DNA from: JAAXGI01 sp965206975
GTDB lineage: Bacteria > Gemmatimonadota > Gemmatimonadetes > Longimicrobiales > Gaopeijiaceae
Assembly (NCBI GenBank): GCA_965206975.1
Contig: OZ242253.1
Coordinates: 930,001-994,000, forward strand
Length of the DNA stretch: 64,000 nt
Direction: 5' to 3'
The stretch's first letter is position 1, and every line of letters begins with the position of its first letter. The translations under genes and the position numbers were made by a program. The notes under the pieces were generated by a model that had not been told where the DNA came from, ran no database searches, and was given only the letters and a program-made list of their open reading frames with translations. Shown one piece after another: positions 45,676-53,289 of the stretch.

Positions 45676-46168
45676 GCACGCGGGCCTGGCAGCTGCGGTG
45701 CGCCGCTTCCTGCCTGAGGTGCGCCGTCAGCGCTGCACCGTGCACCTGCAACGCAACGTGCTGGCCAAGGTCCCGCATCGCCTGCGCAAGCGTGTGGCGC
45801 GCGAGGTTGCCGCCGTCTTCCGGGCCCCCGGGCTCGCTAAGGCGAAGAAGCGCCTGGCCGAGATCACGACGCGTTGGCAAGAGGAACTCCCCGAGGCAAT
45901 GAGGGTGCTCGAGCGGGGCTTCACGGCCGCCACCCAGTTCTACGCGTTTCCCGAGCCCCACTGGGCCAGGCTACGCACCACGAACAGCCTTGAGCGCCTG
46001 CACACCGAGATCAAGCGTCGAATCCGGAGCGCCGGCGCCTTCCCCGACCGAGCCAGTGCGCTCCGCCTCATCACCGCGGTTGCTCTGAGGACTACTGCGG
46101 TCTGGAGCGAACGCCGCTACCTCGATCTCACGCTTCTCGAACCGAAGGAGGTCGCCAAGGCAGCCTAA
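45671..46168 (+). pseudogene. IS256 (mutator)-family transposase, C-terminal remnant
   Basis: About 165 codons of a mutator-type transposase remain, from DEHAGLAAAVRRFLPEV through QRCTVHLQRNVLAKVP and the NSLERLHTEIKRRIRS segment carrying the third catalytic acid, to the normal C-terminus. The N-terminal half, including the first two Asp residues, is missing. The in-frame start upstream (45509) is antisense to the istB remnant and not real. A right terminal repeat TTTTACACACAACTCGGGACTTGACC lies at about 46196-46221, matching IS256 ends. Confidence 0.75.
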
Positions 46169-46221
46169 CCGAAGCATCGAGGAGCTTCCCCTCACTTTTA
46201 CACACAACTCGGGACTTGACC

Positions 46222-46486
46222 GTTCGGGTTCTGGGTGTGGTCATGGATCGATGCCCCGCTTGCTGCGAACGCGATCAACCGCAGGATCGATGCGGGCCAG
46301 GTGGCACTGGAGATCGGACCACAGTTGATCTTGCCTCAAATTCGATCCGCGGCGATGGGCGGCCTCAACGCCGTAAACGGGAGCACGACCCTTTTGAACA
46401 GTTGGCAGAGAAGCTCCTGCCGGGAGAGGATGAGGATGACTGAGAGGCCCGCGTTGGATTCCAGAACCAGTGGAGATGCTGGCGCG
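46222..46486. other. Region with possible decayed gene fragment
   Basis: Two frames on the plus strand look faintly coding (for example INRRIDAGQVALEIGPQLI near 46270 and HDPFEQLAEKLLPGEDEDD near 46400), separated by a frame change, as if a short gene had been frameshifted. I cannot assign a family. It lies between the IS256 right end and selO. Confidence 0.25.
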
Positions 46487-47935
46487 CTACGTGCCACAAA
46501 AAGTTTCGTGGACGACTTCTTCTGGTCGCGGTGCTGCTTCGAGATCAGCATATTCGACCTGGTCAGCGTAGGGCGCTGCTAGCGCATCGACGAGACGGTG
46601 GAACGGCGCGAAGTCACCATCGTAGGCGCTCTGGATGGCTTGCTCGACGCGGTGATTGCGCGGGATGAGGATGGGGTTGGCAGCGCGCATGTGAGCGAGG
46701 TGCTTGGCTGGGTCGGCTTCGCTACGCCATGTGGCGAACCATTTTTGAAAAGGCTCACTGCTGGAAAACATCGCCGCAAGCGTTTTCGAGTCCTCTCCGC
46801 CGGCGACACGTGTGAGGTGACGGAAGAAGAGGGTGAAGTCGACCGCTTGGGCGCCCAGTAGATCGAGACACTCCTTGATGAGCCCGACTGGTGCCTCAGG
46901 TGGGAGGCCGAGTTTGGCGCGGAAGCAGGCGAGGTATTGGCCGCCGAATCGCTTCGGATATCCGGAGAGAGTGGCCTCGGCGATCTTCGTCGCTTTACCA
47001 GAATCCTCAGACAACAATGGCAGCAGGGTTTCCGCGAAACGGGTGAGGTTCCAGAGCCCGATGTCGGGCTGGTTGCCCCAGGAATAGCGCGCACCGGAGT
47101 CGATGGAGCTGAAGACGCACTGTGCGTGGAAGACGTCCATGAACGCGCACGGGCCGTAGTCGATCGTCTCCCCGGAAATGGCGGTATTGTCCGTGTTCAT
47201 CACACCGTGGATGAAGCCGAGAGACATCCACTGGGCGATGAGATCCGCTTGGGCATCCGCGACCGACTCTAGCAAAGCCACATAAGAATCTGTCGCTTCG
47301 GCGGCCTCCGAGTAGTGCCGGGCAATGGCATGATCGGCGAGCAGTTGCAAGGCATCGATATCGTTGCGTGCGCGAAAATATTCGAAAGTCCCGACGCGAA
47401 TGTGACTTGCGGCAACGCGGGTGAACACAGCGCCGAGGAGCGGTCCTTCTGGGCGTATGACGCTTTCGCCGGTGGTAACAGCGCCGAGCGCCCGGGTTGT
47501 GGGAACCCCAAGCGCGGCCATGGCTTCGCTGACGATGTATTCGCGGATCACCGGGCCGAGCGCAGATTTGCCATCGCCGCCGCGCGAGAATGGCGTGCGC
47601 CCTGAGCCCTTCAACTGCAGATCGTGACGCGCGCCGTCCGCCTCGATGACTTCGCCGAGAAGGATGGCGCGGCCGTCGCCGAGTTGTGGCGAGAATCCAC
47701 CGAACTGGTGGCCAGCGTAGGCTTGTGCAATCGGCTCGGCACCCTCGGGAATCGCATTGCCCGCGAGCGTCGCGACGCCGTCGGCTGATTCCAGCCAGTC
47801 GGTGTCGATCGAGAGCTTCGCCGCTAGTTCGCGGTTGAAGCGGATGAGCTTCGGTTCCGGAACACGGGCGGGTTCCTGTTTGACGAAAAAACGTTCTGGC
47901 AGCTGGGCGTAGGTGTTGTCGAAGGGAATGTTCAT
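46487..47935 (-). CDS. selO: Protein adenylyltransferase SelO (YdiU/UPF0061 family)
   Basis: SelO is a pseudokinase-fold enzyme that transfers AMP to Ser/Thr/Tyr of proteins and is linked to redox stress. The 482-aa product is full length. Visible family motifs: QAYAGHQFGGFSPQLGDGRA near residue 72, LKGSGRTPFSRGGDGK near 108, HGVMNTDN near 244 and IDYGPCAFMD near 258, plus the conserved TFCGT C-terminus. ATG at 47935 is the start. It is flanked by IS remnants on both sides and so was probably carried in with the island rather than belonging to the core genome. Confidence 0.92.
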   Translation of the reverse strand: MNIPFDNTYAQLPERFFVKQEPARVPEPKLIRFNRELAAKLSIDTDWLESADGVATLAGNAIPEGAEPIAQAYAGHQFGGFSPQLGDGRAILLGEVIEADGARHDLQLKGSGRTPFSRGGDGKSALGPVIREYIVSEAMAALGVPTTRALGAVTTGESVIRPEGPLLGAVFTRVAASHIRVGTFEYFRARNDIDALQLLADHAIARHYSEAAEATDSYVALLESVADAQADLIAQWMSLGFIHGVMNTDNTAISGETIDYGPCAFMDVFHAQCVFSSIDSGARYSWGNQPDIGLWNLTRFAETLLPLLSEDSGKATKIAEATLSGYPKRFGGQYLACFRAKLGLPPEAPVGLIKECLDLLGAQAVDFTLFFRHLTRVAGGEDSKTLAAMFSSSEPFQKWFATWRSEADPAKHLAHMRAANPILIPRNHRVEQAIQSAYDGDFAPFHRLVDALAAPYADQVEYADLEAAPRPEEVVHETFCGT

Positions 47936-48010
47936 CGAAGCGGGTTCTCAAGGTCCAGACGACGCCGGGGCTGAATGCTCCCGGAAGCTAACGCGTCCCA
48001 ACCGCTAGGA

Positions 48011-48084
48011 ACCACCGGCCTCATCGGAAGCTCCGACAAGCACTGCGTCCTCACCTTCGTCGATCGTAAGACGGGCTACGTGAT
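48011..48084 (+). pseudogene. IS30-family transposase fragment
   Basis: In one plus frame the sequence reads LIGSSDKHCVLTFVDRKTGY, matching the IS30 catalytic-core region around TLVDRKTGY. It breaks off exactly at the left end of the IS3 element, and the IS30 sequence does not obviously resume beyond the IS3 right end at 49354. Only about 25 codons remain. Confidence 0.6.
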
Positions 48085-48162
48085 TGACCTGACCCCCTGA
48101 AACGAGACCGGGTGCAATGTTAGGATCGACCTGGTCTGAAGCTTTTCAGCGAGGAGGTCAGG

Positions 48163-48441
48163 ATGGGAAGGAAGCGACACAGTCCGGAGCAGATCATCAC
48201 TGCACTGCGGGAGGCAGAGGTGAGTCTGGCCCGCGGCAAATCCGTGAAGCTGATCAGCCGGGAGCTCGGCATCACCGAGCAGACGTACTACCGGTGGAGG
48301 CGGGAGTAGGGCGGGATGAAGGTGAGCCAGGCACGGCGCCTGAAGGAGCTCGAGCGCGAGAAGGGGCGCCTGAAGCGAGCAGTGGCGGACTTGACACTGG
48401 ACAAGCTGATCCTGGAGGAAGCGGCCGAGGGAAACTTCTGA
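48163..48441 (+). pseudogene. IS3 OrfA with in-frame TAG
   Basis: From ATG 48163 (after GAGGAGG) the frame gives the HTH protein MGRKRHSPEQIITALREAE, with SRELGITEQTYYRWRRE near residue 35. It stops at TAG 48307-48309, then continues in frame as GGMKVSQARRLKELE to TGA at 48439-48441. Family members have a Tyr codon at that place, so one base change created the stop. The downstream Leu-rich coiled coil is otherwise intact. Confidence 0.75.
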
Positions 48442-49325
48442 TCCCCGAGCGCCGACGACGTTGTGTGGTGCGTGTACGTCAGCAGCTCGGGGCGTCGGAG
48501 AGGAGAGCGTGCCGGGTGCTCGGGCAGCCACGCACGACCCAGCGCCGGGCGAGGAAAGTGGCGAGTGACGAGGGGGCGCTCCGAGGTGATATCGTGCGAC
48601 TCGCGAGTCGATGCGGCCGCTACGGCTACCGACGCGTCACGGACATGCTCCGCATCGAGGGCTGGGGGGTGAACCACAAGCGGGTGGAGCGGATCTGGAG
48701 GCAGGAGGGGCTGAAGGTCCCGCAGCGGCAGCCGAAGCGAGGTCGGCTGTGGCTCAACGACGGATCGTGCATCCGGCTGAGGCCGCTGTATCGGGGCCAC
48801 GTCTGGTCGTACGACTTCGTGGCCTCGAGGACGCACGACGGGCGTGCGCTGAAGCTGCTGACAGTGCTGGACGAGCACACGAGGGAGTGCCTGGCGATCG
48901 TGGTGGCTCGCAAGATCCGCTCGCACGACGTGCTCGAGGTGCTGGCCGATCTGTTCGTCCGACACGGGCCTCCCGAGTATCTGAGGTCGGACAACGGAGC
49001 GGAGTTCACCGCGAAGCTCGTGCGGCGGTGGTTGGGGCGCGTGGGCGTCGAGACGCTCTTTATCGAGCCGGGCAGCCCGTGGGAGAACGGCTACAACGAG
49101 AGCTTCAACGGCAAGCTCAGGGACGAGCTGTTGAACGGGGAGATCTTCTACTCGTTGGCGGAGGCGGCCGTGCTGGTCGAGCAATGGAGGCGCGAGTACA
49201 ATACCGTCCGACCCCACAGCGCCTGCGGCGGCTTTCCCCCGGCCCCTGACGCGATTAAGCCGTCGCCCTGGTTCCTGAGGATGCCCGTCCTTCACCGCCC
49301 TCCACAGGTGCTGGGACTAACATAG
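48429..49325 (+). CDS. IS3 OrfB transposase (made by -1 frameshift from orfA)
   Basis: The frame contains a complete rve-type catalytic core. First Asp: WSYDFVASRTHDGR near 48812. Second Asp: LRSDNGAEFTAKL near 48985. Glu: ENGYNESFNGKLRDELL near 49085, followed by the Arg/Asn-rich REYNTVRPHSA. The junction with orfA is at GGGAAAC (about 48429), the usual IS3-type -1 slippage window. There is no good independent start codon, so the coding start given is the frameshift site. Product function depends on OrfA, which carries a stop. Confidence 0.75.
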   Translation, partial: GKLLIPERRRRCVVRVRQQLGASERRACRVLGQPRTTQRRARKVASDEGALRGDIVRLASRCGRYGYRRVTDMLRIEGWGVNHKRVERIWRQEGLKVPQRQPKRGRLWLNDGSCIRLRPLYRGHVWSYDFVASRTHDGRALKLLTVLDEHTRECLAIVVARKIRSHDVLEVLADLFVRHGPPEYLRSDNGAEFTAKLVRRWLGRVGVETLFIEPGSPWENGYNESFNGKLRDELLNGEIFYSLAEAAVLVEQWRREYNTVRPHSACGGFPPAPDAIKPSPWFLRMPVLHRPPQVLGLT

Positions 49326-49421
49326 GATGTGGTACCGCTCTTGGGGGCAGGTCAGGGTTGCCGTCGCTGACTCGGAGGCGGCCAAGCGAGCGTTCGCCCG
49401 CACGGGCCTACGGATACGTCC

Positions 49422-49763
49422 TCAGGAGAAGATCGCAATGGCAAGGAACAGCGTAAAATAGATGCACGGTAGCGCTGTTTCTACAACCGTCAATCTCCAA
49501 TACCGTTTCCGCTCTCGACCTCTAGAAAGCAGCTCCCACTCGGCGGTGAAAAAGGAGTACGCTAGCTTACTCTCTAGGTCATGTAGTGCCTTGAATTTTC
49601 CTGAGTTCAGTTGGCGATAAGAACGGAGTACAAAGAACCAGGAAACGGATAGCAATGCGCCAAATATCCCGGCTGAACGCAGCAGCATGAGATCAGTTCG
49701 TAGGTCGCCCACACCAAACCGCGTAGACAGAGCTAGGACGGTGATCATGCCCGTGAGTATCGC
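49422..49763 (-). pseudogene. Small membrane protein, N-terminus missing (RipA-like)
   Basis: About 108 residues remain, with two hydrophobic segments (SAGIFGALLSVSWFFVLR and ALPCIYFTLFLAIAIFS) around a charged middle containing YRQLNSGKFKALHDLESKLA. The middle resembles a family of small octameric-type membrane proteins (RipA-like), though I am not certain. The likely start region is missing: in this frame AYAILTGMITV runs straight back into the 3' end of the neighbouring LRR gene at about 49764. So both genes are truncated at one junction. Confidence 0.5.
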
Positions 49764-51093
49764 ATAGGCTCGACAGGTTGCCGAGCTCCGGCGGGATCGG
49801 GCCCGAAAGGTCGTTCCAACCGAGCTTCAGGATCCGCAGGCTGGCGAGCTTGCCGAGCTCCGGCGGGATCGAGCCCGTGAGGTCGTTCGCACCTATATCC
49901 ACGTCGGTCAGGCTGGCGAGCTTGCCGAGCTCCGCCGGGATCGGCCCCGAAAGGTTGTTGCCCCCGAGCCACAGGCGTTTCAGCGCCAGGAGGTTGGCTA
50001 GTTCAGGCGGGATCGGGCCGGTCAGGCCATGGGGTATCCATTCTCGCGCGTCGTTGTCCCAGCGAGCGCCAAGATCCAGCCGGACGACTCGGCCGGAAGC
50101 ATCCGTATCCACGCCGTACCATTCCCCGAGCGGCGCGTCCGTCAGCCAGCCCTCGTTGTTGACCCAGTTCGGCCCGTCTGTTGCTTCGTATAGAGCCACC
50201 AGCGCCGCCAGGTCCAGGTCCGCGACCGTGACTTCTGCCGTTCCCTGTGCGCTGCCGGCAGTCGCCGTGATCGTGGCCGCTCCTACGGCGACGCCTGTCA
50301 CCAGACCCGTAGCGTCCACCGTCGCTATCGCGGCGTCACTGGACTCCCACGAGAACTCCGCTCCCGCCACGGCATCCCCGTTCTCGTCGAACGCCTCCGC
50401 CGTCAGCTGCAGCGTACTGCCCAACCCAATCGTCTGTGCAGAGGGCGACACTTCCACCGAGGCCACCGACCGCATCACCGTCACTACCGCGGAGCCTGAC
50501 ACCTCGCCCGCGCTCGCCGTAATCGTGGCCACTCCTTCGGCGACCGCCGTCACCAGATCCCCAGCGTCAACCGTTGCCACCGCGACGTCACTGGACTCCC
50601 ACGAGAACTCCGCTCCTGCCACCGCATGGCCGTTCTCGTCGAACGCCTCTGCCATCAGCTGAACGGTCTGACCCAACGCGGTCAGCTCGTCCACGGACGG
50701 CGACACCTCGACCGAAGCCACCGACTGCATCACCGTCACCACCGCGGAGCCTGATGCCGACCCGGCGGACGCCGTGATCGTCGCCGTCCCATTGCCCGCC
50801 GCTGTAACGAGGCCCGACGCATCGACCGTCGCCATCGAGCTGGCGCTACTCGTCCAGGTCACGGTGGCCCCACCCATGACCCTGGCGTTCTGGTCCCGCA
50901 CCTCCGCGCTCAGTTGAACCGTCGCGCCCAACGCGGTCAGCTCGTGCGTGGCCGGGCTCACCGTGACCGTCGTCGGACGGGCGGGCTCTGGCGTTGGAGG
51001 CGCGGTAGCGCTGTCACCGTCCCCGCACCCCGTGGCCAAGGCCACAACCGCTAGCACCGCTGACAGCCGGATGATGGTTCGGTGACAGCTCAT
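49693..51093 (-). pseudogene. Lipoprotein with Big_2 repeats and leucine-rich repeats, 3' end missing
   Basis: The frame starts with a lipoprotein signal (LAVVALATGCGDGDS), then about three Big_2 Ig-like repeats (each ending in a phrase like SGSAVVTVM, at about residues 40-300), then a Trp-rich LRR cap (DGPNWVNNEGWL near 306) and plant-type LRRs (LSGPIPAELGKLASL repeats to residue 443). After GNLSSL the sequence changes abruptly to 23 unrelated residues, which are the N-terminal region of the membrane-protein gene read in another frame. More LRRs would normally follow. It was likely a surface adhesion protein. Confidence 0.75.
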
Positions 51094-52313
51094 TCGGATT
51101 CCTGAATGGCCTAAAGATGGGAGTCCAGCAGTGATTTCAACGGAAACCTTGGGCCCGCTGAAACCGTCTCGTCAATAGCATAATTGCATTGTTTCCATGC
51201 CCTATTTGTACTGTGTCAAAAGGCTGAATCCGGACGGCCATAAGCTGCCCTTCTTGTGCGTGCGCACACAACAAAACCCCCTCCTGATCCGGGGCGGGCG
51301 CGGTGGATGAACTGCCCCGGATAGCACGCACTTCGACCGACCGCGATTGAGGTTCTCCGCAGGCTCTCCGGGAGCAGATCGGGCGTCCGCTGGCGGAGCC
51401 CGGTCCGCCTCTAGTCTAGTACGTCGCTGGAACTCCAGGGACATCGCCTCTTTGCCCGTTGTTGACACCGCATAAGGCGGGCTCGTCAATGTACGGGCAT
51501 GGAGATTTTGACGGCCCAGGGTTCCGACCGTCGGCGGGCGAGTTTGGCCGCTACGGCGGGAGAGCGAGTTTGGCCGCTACGGCGGGAGAGCCAGCCTACC
51601 CTTTGGGGCCACGCTTCACGGGTCCCCGGCAGGGGCTGGCGAGGGGTGGCTCCGCCCCTCCCTTCGATCCCCCGTGGCCCGCGCTTCGGCGGAGTTCGCG
51701 GGCGGGGCGCTCGCCCCCCGTCCGTCTTGTCGGCGCGTCCTTGTGGCGGAGCGCCGCACGGTCACCGCCCGCGTGTCGGCGCTGCTACGGCAGGCCATGG
51801 CACGCACGCGGACGTGGGACCGCCCCCGCGGCCGCAGTCGTGCGCGAGCGCACTTGCCAGGTCGCGCGCATCGCCGGGCAACCTCAACCGGATCGCCCGC
51901 TGGTCCATGACCGCGTTGGAACAGCATTTGACGTGCCGTCCCGGATCTGGTGGCGTGGGCTGAGCCACTGCCATCGGGCCTCAGCCTACTCGGCGATGCC
52001 CGACGGAGCGATTGGCGGTGGGTCGGTGAACTGATGATCCGCCGCTCTCGCAGCGGCGCTGAACGGCCTTCCTGCGAAGGACTGATGGAACGGGAGCGAC
52101 CCCGGCGGAGGGTGGCATGGCGTGCACATGCCGAACCTCCCCGATGCCGATAGAGGCATCCCCGAAGGGGGGGTCGCTCCCTTCCACGGCCGAGAGCTCC
52201 GGAGCGGCGGCGGCGCTCCGGCGGACGTGCCGCAACTGCAAGACAGCCAGTGACATACGGAAGCGCTGGCGCGCACATGGAAATGACGTTTCGGTGCACA
52301 TGCACCCCGATGT
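51094..52313. other. 1.2-kb region without a confident gene
   Basis: It separates the LRR lipoprotein from a decayed gene. A minus-strand 70-codon frame (51762-51974) has an ordinary composition but I cannot assign it. A 26-bp tandem duplication is at 51538-51589. The 3' part of the frame that overlaps the decayed gene continues leftward to 51986 without protein-like character. No promoter was seen other than the likely lipoprotein promoter region at about 51100-51200. Confidence 0.35.
51538..51589. repeat. 26-bp tandem duplication
   Basis: GCGAGTTTGGCCGCTACGGC plus GGGAGA occurs twice head to tail (51538-51563, 51564-51589), identical in both copies. Only two units are present, so it is a simple tandem duplication and not an array. 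Confidence 0.8.
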
Positions 52314-52335
52314 CTGATGTGCACTCGCCGATCAG
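52314..52335. repeat. 22-bp repeat, copy 1
   Basis: CTGATGTGCACTCGCCGATCAG matches 19 of 22 bases with a second copy in the same orientation at 57414-57435. Such a match in GC-rich DNA is unlikely by chance over this length. They may be remnants of one kind of IS end or of an element boundary. Confidence 0.5.
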
Positions 52336-52426
52336 CACCAACCCTCGCCGCTCCGCGTTCAAAGTCCGCCTTCCAGGAAGCCGTCTCGAGCGCCATGTCG
52401 TGAGGGCGGGATGCAGTGGATGCCGT

Positions 52427-52964
52427 GGCCCAGTGCTCAAGGATCGTGCGGGCCCGCTCCAGGTTGCCGCGGGTCCGGACGACCGCCACGACTTCGATGG
52501 ACCGGCCATACTCCCTCAGCGTCTTCCAGAGGCCGTGAGGCACATCTCCCCAGGAGCGGAGCGCCGTGGTGGTCTTGTGGCCGAGATCGACGTAGACGAA
52601 CACGGCGCGCTCGGCTTCCAGCGGGACCAGCAGCTTGAACGGGAAATAGCGGCGCGTGTTTCCGGCCGCCCCCTTCGGCGTCCCTCGGGGCACCGAGCGC
52701 CCGGTAGAAGCCGCGCCCGTGGATCCGGCACACGCGGCCGAGGCCGGTGATGCCGGACGGGTTCTCCTCGGCGGCCACGCCCTGCGCGATCAGGGCACGG
52801 ACGGCACGGCGCGCCTTCTCGGTGTGGCAACCCAGAAACCTCGTCCACTGCGCCCGCGTGAAGACGCCGCCGTGGAGACAGGCCAGGGCAATCCACTCGG
52901 CCCGGCGTCCCGTCCAGCCGAAGGACTCCAGCGCCTTCTCGCGTTCCTTCAGATGGGCGATCAT
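52427..52964 (-). pseudogene. Decayed replication-relaxation-like winged-helix protein
   Basis: From ATG 52964 (with GGAG just upstream) the frame encodes MIAHLKEREKALESFGWTG and a winged-helix-like domain ending in GRGFYRALGA near residue 90. The reading frame then shifts: the continuation KGAAGNTRRYFPFK, with ERAVFVYVDLGHKTTTALR, is in the next frame near 52690. The second part ends after ILEHWA near 52427. It looks like one gene with an internal deletion that changed frame. The overall pattern recalls plasmid or mobile-element replication-relaxation proteins; the family call is tentative. Confidence 0.45.
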
Positions 52965-52982
52965 CACTTCTCCGGCTCCCAC

Positions 52983-53289
52983 GCCCTAACGGTTCGGTGA
53001 AGCATGAGAGGCTCCTCTTTCTCATTCCCGTGTCCCAGGCCTCGGGACTGGAGGACATCCGGTTCAAGACCGTGAGGGTGTCCCTGCCAATTGAATTCAG
53101 GAGCCCGATCTGCGCGGTGTCAAATGGGGCCGGCGATGGGATGTCCCAAGAGTTCCAGCGAAGTCCCGGAGGCGGATTGGCCTTCGGCAACGGACGCTTC
53201 ATTCGCCTCCAGAAGAGCCTGAAGAGAGCCTCGATCGCGGAGGGGGAAGTGCGTGCTGGCGGTGGGGGCGAGGCTCGGTCGCGATCCGG
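52983..53289. other. 307-bp region without a gene
   Basis: Upstream side of the decayed gene and downstream side of the MmeI-like gene. A minus-strand frame here has weak composition only. No terminator hairpin of note was seen. Confidence 0.35.

Larger units (their letters stand above)
48085..49354 (+). mobile_element. IS3-family insertion sequence
   Basis: The 1270-bp element has ends TGACCTGACCCCC at 48085 and, inverted, TGACCTGCCCCC at 49354, with orfA and orfB between. No target duplication was seen. orfA has an in-frame stop codon, so the copy is probably inactive unless a transposase is supplied in trans or the stop is read through. Confidence 0.8.

Noticed and set aside
51538..51589. 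CRISPR-like array
   Set aside because: Only two units exist, with no spacers between them; it is a tandem duplication.
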